From: Aureispira sp.
GTDB lineage: Bacteria; Bacteroidota; Bacteroidia; Chitinophagales; Saprospiraceae
Reading direction: 5' to 3'
Assembly (NCBI GenBank): GCA_024222455.1
Contig: JAAEPD010000135.1
Coordinates: 1 to 34,550, forward strand
Length of the DNA stretch: 34,550 nucleotides
A program made the translations under genes and the position numbers. How positions within the stretch are numbered: position 1 is the stretch's first letter; each line of letters opens with the position of its first letter. Of this stretch, positions 8,593-16,964 are shown in pieces. The notes beneath the pieces are model-generated. The model was not told the DNA's origin. It worked only from the letters and a program-made list of their open reading frames with translations, and ran no database searches.

Positions 8593-9903
8593 ATGAAGAC
8601 TAAAGGATATATAAAAATAACTACTCTATTGATTTTGTTACTGTTGGGTGGGATGTATTTTTTGGTGCCTATTATAAAAAATAATATAGCAGTTAAAAAC
8701 TTAACTCAAACAGCTGCTTGGATTTATACCCTAGAGTGGGATGATCAACCCAATGCTTTTTATACAGAGTTGGAGGGGGTGTTACTATTAAGAAATAGGA
8801 AGGGACTCTTGGCCATTGATCAAAATACAGGGAAAGAGTTGTGGCGGTATATTTTTCTCGATAAAAATTTTCAAAATAGGGTTGTGGTATCTGCTCCTGA
8901 TATTGTTTGTGTTTGGATTGCAGGACTTTGGAATAGAGTTGTTCGATTAGATCCTTTGACTGGTGAGGAGAAGTGGAGACATGACAACCCTAAAGATATT
9001 GGGGAACACTCTAATATTTGGATAAATGAAGGCTTTGTATGCACTTCTGAATCTGACTATTTAGGGAAAGATAAGACTCTAGAGTATATAGAATATGTGG
9101 AACTGTTAGATATGAATGCAGGCAATACATTTTTATCTTACAAATATCGTAATCATGATAAGATAGATCCCAATTATTATAAAAAAGTAGACCCCAAAGA
9201 TGATTTTGATATCCTAACCAATCCCAATAACTATAATGTGGAAGACATGAGTTATTTTTTTAATGAGAAGTTGAATAGAGTGAATGCATTGGGTAGGGTA
9301 CTTTTAGATACAATGACCCAAAAATTTTATCCTGCTCGGACAATGAGATCCTTTATTAAAAAAGATACCTTACTTTTTTCTATAAAAGAGTCAAAAATAG
9401 ACCGCTCTGAATATATGTACACTATCCAAACACATCAATCAGATACCAATAATTCGTTGATTGCAACTACTGCAATTAACTCTTCTTATGGAATGGGATC
9501 TTATGAAGTCGGTGCAAATCAGGTTGTTCAACTAAAAGGGAATTATTTAGTTTTTAATGATGTGTATAATGAGTATGAATACGGATCTTGGGATGATGTA
9601 AATCTGTGTATTTATGATTGGAATAAGAACAAGACTATTCTAAGAAAGAACTTAACTGATAAAAGTAGTAAAAATTATCACATCCATGGAAATTCTATGA
9701 TTTATTCACCTGACAAAAGTAAGCTAGTATTCTACAATCTTCCTAATGAAGAACCTGAGGATATTTATAGTAAAGCGTTGTCTAGTATGAAAATAGAAAG
9801 TGTGGCCTTAGATTCTAAATATGCATATATTGTACTTCAAGAAGTGCCTAGACAACTCTATGCTTTTCCATTAAATGAAAATGGATTATTAAAGTTAGAT
9901 TAA
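8593..9903 (+). CDS. membrane-anchored PQQ-like beta-propeller protein
   Basis: A 436-residue protein. A lysine-bearing start and one hydrophobic helix (about residues 10-28, LLILLLLGGMYFLVPII) suggest an N-terminal anchor with the rest outside the cytoplasm. Propeller-type repeats follow: LLAIDQNTGKELWRY, RVVRLDPLTGEEKWRH and later LYAFPLNENG match the PQQ-binding-like blade signature (x-A-x-D-x-x-T-G-x-x-x-W). The middle and later blades are diverged (YDWNKNKTILRK). Such domains here are usually protein-interaction scaffolds (BamB-like) rather than quinone enzymes; I see no dehydrogenase features. It begins 50 bases after the terminator of the giant gene and precedes the TerY-P triad by 205 bases. 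That intergenic gap holds no clear hairpin or promoter. Confidence 0.7.
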   Translation: MKTKGYIKITTLLILLLLGGMYFLVPIIKNNIAVKNLTQTAAWIYTLEWDDQPNAFYTELEGVLLLRNRKGLLAIDQNTGKELWRYIFLDKNFQNRVVVSAPDIVCVWIAGLWNRVVRLDPLTGEEKWRHDNPKDIGEHSNIWINEGFVCTSESDYLGKDKTLEYIEYVELLDMNAGNTFLSYKYRNHDKIDPNYYKKVDPKDDFDILTNPNNYNVEDMSYFFNEKLNRVNALGRVLLDTMTQKFYPARTMRSFIKKDTLLFSIKESKIDRSEYMYTIQTHQSDTNNSLIATTAINSSYGMGSYEVGANQVVQLKGNYLVFNDVYNEYEYGSWDDVNLCIYDWNKNKTILRKNLTDKSSKNYHIHGNSMIYSPDKSKLVFYNLPNEEPEDIYSKALSSMKIESVALDSKYAYIVLQEVPRQLYAFPLNENGLLKLD

Positions 9904-10108
9904 AACAATGAAATAATGCTCTATAGCTATTGATAAGGGTGTTTTGAATTTTTTTTAGAATAAACTTTTATAGAGAAATGTTTATTTTCAATATTTAATC
10001 GAATATTGTATATTTATAAAAAATAGGTAAGTAGTGGAACTAAATTGGTAGTTTTACTATTAATATAGATAGTTAAGCAATTTAAAAACGTATAAAATAT
10101 AAACCTGT

Positions 10109-10777
10109 ATGAGTTATTTTCATGGAGAAACTCCCGATAATTATGAGCAAAAATGCTTGTGTACATTAGTTTTAGATACCTCAGGATCAATGGGAGGCGA
10201 GCCTATCCGTGAGTTGAATAGAGGCTTACAAGAGTTTTATGCTGCAATAGAAGAAGACCTAATTGCTGCTAATCGTTTAGAGGTTAGTGTAGTTACTTTT
10301 GGAAGTCAGATAAAATCTATGCAAGAGCCTTCATTGATTGACAATTTCGATATGCCTACTTTAGGAGTAGGAGGAACAACTCGTTTGGTGGATGCTGTGC
10401 GTGAGGCTATGCGCAAAACAGAAGAGCGTAAGCAGTGGTACAAAGAAACTGGACAGCCTTATTATAGACCAATCATAGTTTTAATTACAGATGGAGAACC
10501 TGATCGCGATCAAGATGTAGAGGGCTTGAGTAGAGAACTTAGTGAAGGTTTGGATAGTAAGAAATTTACTTTCTGGGCACTTGGCGTAAAAGGATATAAT
10601 GAGCAAATCTTAAAAAGAATTTGCCCATCTAGTGCACCTCCTATGCCATTGAATGGTTACAAATTTGGAGAATTCTTCAAGTGGTTGAGTAATAGTATTG
10701 GAATTATTACCAAATCTAAAGAAGGTGAGAGTATCGAACTACCTCCAGTAAGTGATTGGGCTCAAATCAAGTTTTAA
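10109..10777 (+). CDS. TerY-like von Willebrand factor A domain protein
   Basis: A 222-residue, essentially single-domain vWA protein. The MIDAS metal site is complete: DTSGSMGG (Asp23, Ser25, Ser27), GGTT (Thr90/Thr91) and LITDGEP (Asp128). The sequence CLCTLVLDTSGSMGGEPI, the DAVREAMRKTEERKQWY helix and the PIIVLITDGEPDRDQD strand are typical of TerY proteins. TerY vWA proteins act in the cytoplasm as protein-binding scaffolds and are often encoded with a PP2C phosphatase and a Ser/Thr kinase, exactly the order here. A strong hairpin lies in the 95-base gap to the phosphatase gene. No TerD, TerC or TerB gene is seen in the window, so this is a triad without the rest of a ter operon. Confidence 0.88.
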   Translation: MSYFHGETPDNYEQKCLCTLVLDTSGSMGGEPIRELNRGLQEFYAAIEEDLIAANRLEVSVVTFGSQIKSMQEPSLIDNFDMPTLGVGGTTRLVDAVREAMRKTEERKQWYKETGQPYYRPIIVLITDGEPDRDQDVEGLSRELSEGLDSKKFTFWALGVKGYNEQILKRICPSSAPPMPLNGYKFGEFFKWLSNSIGIITKSKEGESIELPPVSDWAQIKF

Positions 10778-10805
10778 GTAAACAATTAATAAATAATGTA
10801 TTATC

Positions 10806-10840
10806 AGCAGCAGATTTGCTACAACAGCAAGTTTGCTGCT
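10806..10840 (+). promoter_or_regulatory. intercistronic hairpin between vWA and PP2C genes
   Basis: A 15-bp stem (10806-10820 with 10826-10840, including two G-U pairs in RNA) with loop ACAAC. It is not followed by a clean T tract (AATATTTTAG), so it is more likely an attenuator, RNA-processing or mRNA-stabilising element than a full terminator. Confidence 0.5.
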
Positions 10841-10872
10841 AATATTTTAGACTATTATAATTTATAATATTC

Positions 10873-11859
10873 ATGTCTGATAAAAAAACAACGGATTGGG
10901 TGGTTGCTTATGCATCTGCCATCGGGAATGGTCACATTCAATTCAACATACCTTGCCAAGATAGTTGTGCACACAAAAGAATCGATGATAATTGGGCGAT
11001 AGCAGTAGTTGCTGATGGTGCTGGTTCTGCCAGACTATCTCATATTGGATCTGACTTTGTTGTTCGAAATGCCTTACACTGTTTTGAGGAAGTCTTAGAA
11101 AGAACTAAATGGTCTGAAGAAAACTTTCCTAGTGATAAGGAGTGGAGAACGGAAGCACTTAGAGCATTGCAAATAGTAATGCAACGCTTACTAAAGTTTT
11201 CTGAAGTCAAAGAGCATAAATTTTCAGATTTAGCTTGTACTGTATTGGTTACAATATATTCTCCTTTTGGAGCCTTGTCTGTACATATTGGAGATGGTCG
11301 AGCGGCTTATTCTGATAAAGTAGGAGAGTGGAAAGCTTTGATTACTCCATTTAGAGGAGACGAAGCCAACGAAACAGTATTTATTACTTCTGCTATTTGG
11401 ACAACTGATGGAGTAGATCAATTTGTACTTACAGATACCCTAAAAACAAAAATTAGAGGCTTTGCTTTGATGAGCGATGGTTGCGAAAAAGGATCTTTTG
11501 TCATTAATGTAAAAGATGAGGAAACTCAAAAATACTATGATCCTAATCAACCTTATCCTAAGTTTTTTGAACCTAATGTGCATGGCCTTCGCCAATTGAA
11601 AAAAGAGGGGAAAACGCAAGAGGAAATCAATAAGCTTTGGGAAGGATTCTTGACCGCAGGTCATAAGCAGTTTAAGCACGAGATCGATGATAAAACTATG
11701 ATCTTAGGAGTTATTACAGAAGATACCGAAGAGCACAAACCTGAACCAAAAGAGGAAAAGGAAATGCCTAAGACTACTCCTGAACCCAAAAAAGATACCC
11801 CTCAAGAAGCACCTAAAGCTGCAACTACGGATACAGAAGATACTCCTAAAGACAGATAA
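10873..11859 (+). CDS. PP2C-family Ser/Thr protein phosphatase of a TerY-P triad
   Basis: A 328-residue soluble protein. PP2C metal and catalytic motifs appear in order: IPCQDS (Asp30), VVADGAGSA (Asp48), a central LACTVLVTIYSP...VHIGDGRAAY block, ALMSDGCEKG (Asp202) and DDKTMILGVI (Asp272/Asp273). It is the atypical PP2C branch usually found next to vWA/kinase partners. The last ~45 residues are a disordered Pro/Glu/Lys/Thr tail (KPEPKEEKEMPKTTPEPKKD) with several threonines that the neighbouring kinase could phosphorylate; that last point is inference. It should remove phosphate from Ser/Thr placed by the kinase encoded 33 bases downstream, with which it probably shares a transcript. Confidence 0.9.
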   Translation: MSDKKTTDWVVAYASAIGNGHIQFNIPCQDSCAHKRIDDNWAIAVVADGAGSARLSHIGSDFVVRNALHCFEEVLERTKWSEENFPSDKEWRTEALRALQIVMQRLLKFSEVKEHKFSDLACTVLVTIYSPFGALSVHIGDGRAAYSDKVGEWKALITPFRGDEANETVFITSAIWTTDGVDQFVLTDTLKTKIRGFALMSDGCEKGSFVINVKDEETQKYYDPNQPYPKFFEPNVHGLRQLKKEGKTQEEINKLWEGFLTAGHKQFKHEIDDKTMILGVITEDTEEHKPEPKEEKEMPKTTPEPKKDTPQEAPKAATTDTEDTPKDR

Positions 11860-11892
11860 CTAGATTATTACCTAAATCAGTAGACGAACTAA

Positions 11893-14076
11893 ATGCCCAT
11901 ACAATACTATATACAGGATACCAACGAAGCCATATTAGTAGAAGATAAGCCATTTGCAAGTGGTGGAGAAGGTGGATTACATGAGATCTTGGAGCCTGCA
12001 AGGTTAATGACCTATGTAGCTAAGATTTTTCATGCAAATAAGCGAGATAAAGAGAAGGAAAAAAAGATAAAATACCTTATTGCCAATCCTCCCTCTTTTG
12101 AATATTCTCCAGAGCACCAACCTATTATCTGGGTCGAAAAAGCGCTTTATGACGAAAAAGGAGAGTTTATAGGTTTTATAATGCCCAGAGCTCATGGCGA
12201 AAAACTCGAAATCCTGTGCTCTCCTAAGCTTCCTAAATCCTTAGGAGGAGAATGGAATCGTTTGCGTTTTGGTCATGATGAGGCTATGCGTTTGCGAATG
12301 AAGGTTTGTTATAACTTAGCTGCAGCAATACATCAGATTCATGCTACAGGTAGATATGTATTAGTAGATCTGAAGCCAGATAATATACTAATTAGAAGCA
12401 ATGGGGTTGTCTCTATTGTAGATACAGATTCTATAGAAGTTATAGAAAATGGAGAGACACTATTTCCCGCTACTGTAGTAACTCCAGAATATACACCTGC
12501 CGAATATTATAATGGTGTGAAACCAGGTAAAGTCCTTATTGAAGATACTTGGGATCGTTTTAGTTTAGCTGTTATTTATTATAGATTATTGATGGGAGTT
12601 CATCCTTTCGCTGCGAGTTCTGCTGCTCCTTATGATGTGCTTACCTCTTTGGGCGATAAGATAAAAGAGGGGCTTTTTGTACATACCAAGACACCTAAAT
12701 CTAAATTTTTGGTTATTCCTCCTCCTCACAAGAAATTTAAAACGCTAGACGATACTTTACGTCAATGTTTTATGAAGACGTTGGATTTGGGCTATGAAGA
12801 TATTCACCAACGTACAACAGCAGAGGAATGGGGGACAGCTTTCCTAAACAACCCACTACTCTTGGTCGATAGACCATTGCCCTCAAAGGCACTGAAAGTA
12901 ACTGGTCTAGAGCATAAGAATTGGTATGATATGGCTCTTAGTCAAGCATTAGTAGATCTAAATTTAACACCACCTAAACGTCAACTAGCAGTTATAGATA
13001 AGGATGGGGGAGGTGGACCTATGATGCCAAGTAGTTTTTGGAAACAGATAAAAGATACCTACAAAAAAGCTGGGTCTGCAACATGGGTTGTAGCTAAATT
13101 TATAGGGATTGTATTGGCTGTTATTACAGTCTTTATACTTGTGGTAGGAACTTTTACGCAGGGTTACGAAGTGACACATGCCTTGAAGTTTTTATTAGAA
13201 TACCTGATCTCTATACCTATTTATTTACTACCAGTATTGCCTTTCTTGCTCTTGATACCTTTTGTGACAGGAATTATACGTTTGTCATCACAACGTGCAT
13301 CTAATTTGGGGAGTGTTTTGTCAAGCACCTTTGCGTTGACCACGGCTCAAAAACAACGATCACTAGAAGACCGACAATATTCTCTATTTTCTAAACGTGT
13401 TAAGCTCAAACAACGATTACAAGAGATAAAAGCAGAATTAGACATTCTAAAACAGGTAAAACAAAAGAAAGAACAAGAGTTTAATCGCAAAAATAATCAA
13501 GCGATTAATACTACCAACAAAGATATACAAACACAAATTACACAAGAGCGTTTAGGTATAGCTGAGCAAGATCAGTTGGCACAAAGCCTTATGAAAGAAG
13601 AGGCACAAAAAGTGCGAGAGTGTAGGTTGAAACTGCAGGAACTGTTGGATAAAGTACCTTACAAAGTAATTCCAGGAAAGACACCTCAGCAAAAAATTGG
13701 CAGTTTAGGAAATTTCAATTTAGATTTAGGGTTCTCACCAGAAGAGGTTATCCAAATTACTAAAGAACTACAGGCTTTAGAGGATGTAACTCAACAGGAA
13801 ATTGATGATATCAAAGCAAGTTATGATGCCAATCATCAAGCCTTAATTGAGAAAGGAGGCCAGTTCAAGATTAAGATTGATGATATCACTAAATCGGCAA
13901 CCTCTGATATGCGTCAGAAAATCAATATTGATAATACCTTACTCAATAAATCTTACAGGAAACTGCTCAAGACTAGAAATGAGTTAACACTGGAGCTCTA
14001 CGATGAAGAAATGAAACTACAAGATCTCAATGAGCATATTCGAGTAGTACGAGATGAGTTGAATAAGTATCGCTAA
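11893..14076 (+). CDS. membrane-bound Ser/Thr kinase of a TerY-P triad with coiled-coil tail
   Basis: A 727-residue protein. Kinase domain about residues 10-310: glycine loop FASGGEGGLHEIL, ATP lysine in YVAKIFH (Lys44), catalytic loop YVLVDLKPDNILI (Asp159, Asn164) and metal site IVDTDSIEV (Asp177 or Asp179, in place of DFG). The HRD motif is LVD and DFG is DTDS, features shared by the family of helix-hairpin-helix or YegI-like kinases that accompany TerY and PP2C. Two transmembrane segments follow (about 398-421 and 433-461), then a long coiled coil (about 485-725, rich in Lys, Glu, Gln and Leu). The kinase domain and the coiled coil would lie on the same side, probably the cytoplasm. The protein likely phosphorylates a partner bound by the vWA protein and is opposed by the phosphatase upstream. 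Confidence 0.88.
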   Translation: MPIQYYIQDTNEAILVEDKPFASGGEGGLHEILEPARLMTYVAKIFHANKRDKEKEKKIKYLIANPPSFEYSPEHQPIIWVEKALYDEKGEFIGFIMPRAHGEKLEILCSPKLPKSLGGEWNRLRFGHDEAMRLRMKVCYNLAAAIHQIHATGRYVLVDLKPDNILIRSNGVVSIVDTDSIEVIENGETLFPATVVTPEYTPAEYYNGVKPGKVLIEDTWDRFSLAVIYYRLLMGVHPFAASSAAPYDVLTSLGDKIKEGLFVHTKTPKSKFLVIPPPHKKFKTLDDTLRQCFMKTLDLGYEDIHQRTTAEEWGTAFLNNPLLLVDRPLPSKALKVTGLEHKNWYDMALSQALVDLNLTPPKRQLAVIDKDGGGGPMMPSSFWKQIKDTYKKAGSATWVVAKFIGIVLAVITVFILVVGTFTQGYEVTHALKFLLEYLISIPIYLLPVLPFLLLIPFVTGIIRLSSQRASNLGSVLSSTFALTTAQKQRSLEDRQYSLFSKRVKLKQRLQEIKAELDILKQVKQKKEQEFNRKNNQAINTTNKDIQTQITQERLGIAEQDQLAQSLMKEEAQKVRECRLKLQELLDKVPYKVIPGKTPQQKIGSLGNFNLDLGFSPEEVIQITKELQALEDVTQQEIDDIKASYDANHQALIEKGGQFKIKIDDITKSATSDMRQKINIDNTLLNKSYRKLLKTRNELTLELYDEEMKLQDLNEHIRVVRDELNKYR

Positions 14077-14255
14077 GAAAACTATTCTAAGAAAATAGAA
14101 CAACTTCGGACTATATTTTTTGAGGTTATCGCTTTATCTGTTATATTTAGAAAGAAGTTATAGTTTTATCTTCAAAAATCTAATTAAAGCTGTTTAAATA
14201 AACTTTTGAACAGTTTACATTATAATTTACTAACCCAAGTAAAATCACAGAGAAC

Positions 14256-14534
14256 ATGGCACAAGCCGGAGACGTTGTCCTTCTTAAATCAGGAGGCCCA
14301 GAAATGGTCATCATTTATGTACTAAGTGGAGATGGCTCTAGAGAAAAAGCTGCAGCCCTCAAAGGCTTTGAGGAAGGTGATGTTGTTTGCGAATGGCAAC
14401 ACATTATTGCGGAAGACAAGATCAAGACCATGAAAGAAACCTTTAAGGCAGCTACTTTAATGACCGTTGATGGAACACCATTAGGCGGCGGTGGTGGCGG
14501 TGGTGGAGATGACGATGATGATGATGACTGGTAG
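14256..14534 (+). CDS. DUF2158-like small protein with Gly linker, Asp tail and terminal Trp
   Basis: A 92-residue protein. Residues 4-73 match the DUF2158 pattern: GDVVLLKSGGPEMVI, then GDVVCEWQ and a KETFKAATL end (family form: GDVV-LKSGGP-MTV, VVC-WF, F---L). DUF2158 proteins are small and probably SH3-like; their function is unknown. The C-terminus is eight Gly, seven Asp and a final Trp. The gene lies 179 bases after the kinase, and that gap shows no strong terminator, so it may be read from the triad. The next gene repeats the same architecture. The opposite-strand ORF here is only a Ser/Pro-rich shadow of this tail. Confidence 0.78.
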   Translation: MAQAGDVVLLKSGGPEMVIIYVLSGDGSREKAAALKGFEEGDVVCEWQHIIAEDKIKTMKETFKAATLMTVDGTPLGGGGGGGGDDDDDDDW

Positions 14535-14583
14535 AAATACACAATTAACCACTATACCAATTATTAACTTAACAATACTATAG

Positions 14584-14606
14584 TATAAGTAGTTTTGCTA
14601 CTTGTA
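14584..14606 (+). promoter_or_regulatory. hairpin between the two acidic-tail genes
   Basis: A 9-bp stem (TATAAGTAG with CTACTTGTA, one G-U pair) with loop TTTTG. It ends 20 bases before the next start codon and has no T tract. It is placed like the hairpin between the vWA and PP2C genes, so it may tune expression between neighbours. Confidence 0.35.
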
Positions 14607-14625
14607 TTCAAAATAAATCAACATT

Positions 14626-15372
<747 letters not shown>

Positions 15373-15393
15373 GGTAGATTAATAGATAAAATA

Positions 15394-16116
15394 GTGGGGA
15401 TATTTAGGTTTAAGCAATTTAGCATACAGCAAGATCAGTCTGCCATGAAAGTGGGAATGGATGGTGTCTTGTTAGGAGCTTGGGCTAATGCCAAAACCGC
15501 CACTTCCATACTCGATATAGGCACTGGTACTGCATTGTTAGCACTTATGTTAGCGCAACGCAATATCAATGCCTATATTCATGCTGTAGAGATCGATGAT
15601 TTAGCTTATGAAGAAGCTTGTATCAATGTTGCTCAATCTCCTTGGGCTAATCGGGTCACTATAGCCCATAAACCTATCCAAGACTATGCTTTGGATGCTC
15701 AGCAGTATAGCCTCATTGTATCTAACCCTCCATTTTTTGGTCGGAACAGTACCTTAGCAGAAGGCAAACAACGTCAAACGGCTCGTTCTACCAACACTCT
15801 TACACATACAAAATTATTGGCCATAGCACAAAAACTCTTAATTCCTGGACAAGGCGTTTTTTGCCTGATATTACCAATAGTAGAAGGAGAAAAAGTATTA
15901 GAAGAAGCTCCTAAATATAATTTATACCTGCATAAACTGACAAAAGTAATTCCTAGAGAAGGCAAAGAGGCTAATCGTTTATTGATAGAATTTAGAAATA
16001 CAAAAACAGCCGAACCCATAGTGAATGAGCTTGTTTGTAGAAATCCAGGAAATACTTATCATGATTATACACAAGAGTATATAGAGTTGTGCAAAGCCTT
16101 TTATTTGAAAATGTAG
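15394..16116 (+). CDS. trmN6: tRNA1(Val) A37 N6-methyltransferase
   Basis: A 240-residue class I SAM methyltransferase of the TrmN6/YfiC family, which adds a methyl group to N6 of A37 in tRNA-Val. N-terminal FRFKQFSIQQDQSAMKVGMDGVLLGAWA is close to the family pattern; SAM motif ILDIGTGTALLALM (Asp41); catalytic motif VSNPPFF (Asn111-Phe114). The family length is about 240-250. The start is GTG at 15394: a stop lies 24 bases upstream and no ATG precedes the conserved region. Only 21 bases separate it from the Asp-rich gene, so it may be read from that transcript. Confidence 0.92.
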   Translation: MGIFRFKQFSIQQDQSAMKVGMDGVLLGAWANAKTATSILDIGTGTALLALMLAQRNINAYIHAVEIDDLAYEEACINVAQSPWANRVTIAHKPIQDYALDAQQYSLIVSNPPFFGRNSTLAEGKQRQTARSTNTLTHTKLLAIAQKLLIPGQGVFCLILPIVEGEKVLEEAPKYNLYLHKLTKVIPREGKEANRLLIEFRNTKTAEPIVNELVCRNPGNTYHDYTQEYIELCKAFYLKM

Positions 16117-16185
16117 AAGCTTTGGAATTATTAGCTAATTATTAAGCAACTTCTTTGTATATTTAAGCCTAAATCGTGATATTAA

Positions 16186-16824
16186 ATGAAAGAATATTGG
16201 AAGATAGTTCTTTTGGGGATAGGCCTATTTTTTATTGGATGTCAATCAACTCCAGAACCTCTAAGCGAAGAAAAAATAATAGCAGAAGAGGATGAAAAAG
16301 AGTTGGAAGAAGAATTTATTGATTCCTTAGAACTAAAACAAGGTGAAATCCCTGAAGATTGGGAAAAAATAGACCTAGGAAAAGGATATTATATAGCCTT
16401 CCCCCAAGAACCTCGAAAAAAAGAGAAGAAGCAAAAAAAGCAGATTAACTACAAGCTCAAAAAAAAGAAGTACTCCTTTGTTACTAATATAACTAGTTTA
16501 TCAGAAGAAGAATCCTTTGCAGAAAATAGGGAGCGTCGAAATGCTTACTATAAAGCTATTGTACATGACTTGATAGAAGGTATTTCTAAGGAAGATAATC
16601 CTGCAGAATTAGTCCTACAACAACCTTTTTATTTTTTAGAAATATACGAAGGACTCAAGGCTATAGTAGAAGCAGATGATGTGACTGTATTTGTGCAATA
16701 TATCATAATAGGAGACACACTCTATGCTATTAGTTTTGTGTTGTGGAGCGATGTAACTGATGCTATATTACAAATGAAAGATAAATACTTTTACTCTTTT
16801 GGTAAGGAGCTTTATATAGAATAA
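16186..16824 (+). CDS. lipoprotein of unknown function
   Basis: A 212-residue protein. Signal peptide MKEYWKIVLLGIGLFFIGC ends in a lipobox with Cys19, so a lipoprotein. The next ~35 residues are strongly acidic (EEDEKELEEEF), then a basic stretch (KKEKKQKKQINYKLKKKK), then a compact domain of about 120 residues (VLQQPFYFLEIYEGL...FVQYIIIGDTLYAISFVLW) that looks like an antiparallel beta fold. I do not recognise the family. It stands alone between trmN6 and nnrDE. The 140 bases after it contain a short palindrome, AATAGT-GA-ACTATT (16926-16939), just before the next gene. Confidence 0.7.
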   Translation: MKEYWKIVLLGIGLFFIGCQSTPEPLSEEKIIAEEDEKELEEEFIDSLELKQGEIPEDWEKIDLGKGYYIAFPQEPRKKEKKQKKQINYKLKKKKYSFVTNITSLSEEESFAENRERRNAYYKAIVHDLIEGISKEDNPAELVLQQPFYFLEIYEGLKAIVEADDVTVFVQYIIIGDTLYAISFVLWSDVTDAILQMKDKYFYSFGKELYIE

Positions 16825-16964
16825 GAATAGAATAGATTAAACTATAGTTCGCTAAATTTTCATAAGTTTTTGGTCACGAAAAACTAAGAAATGATGCTTT
16901 TTAAATTTTAGCAGAAAATTCAAAGAATAGTGAACTATTAATTCAAAATTAACGAATACAAATT

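Noticed and set aside
10109-14076. A complete tellurite-resistance (ter) operon
   Set aside because: No TerB, TerC, TerD or TerZ-like gene occurs in the window; only the TerY-P triad is present.
14077-14255. CTGTTTAAA...TTGAACAG repeat before the first acidic-tail gene as an operator or terminator
   Set aside because: The arms match only for a few bases, with no T tract or second copy.
14315-14542. Minus-strand ORF with Ser and Pro runs
   Set aside because: It is the reverse reading of the Gly and Asp codons of the acidic-tail gene.
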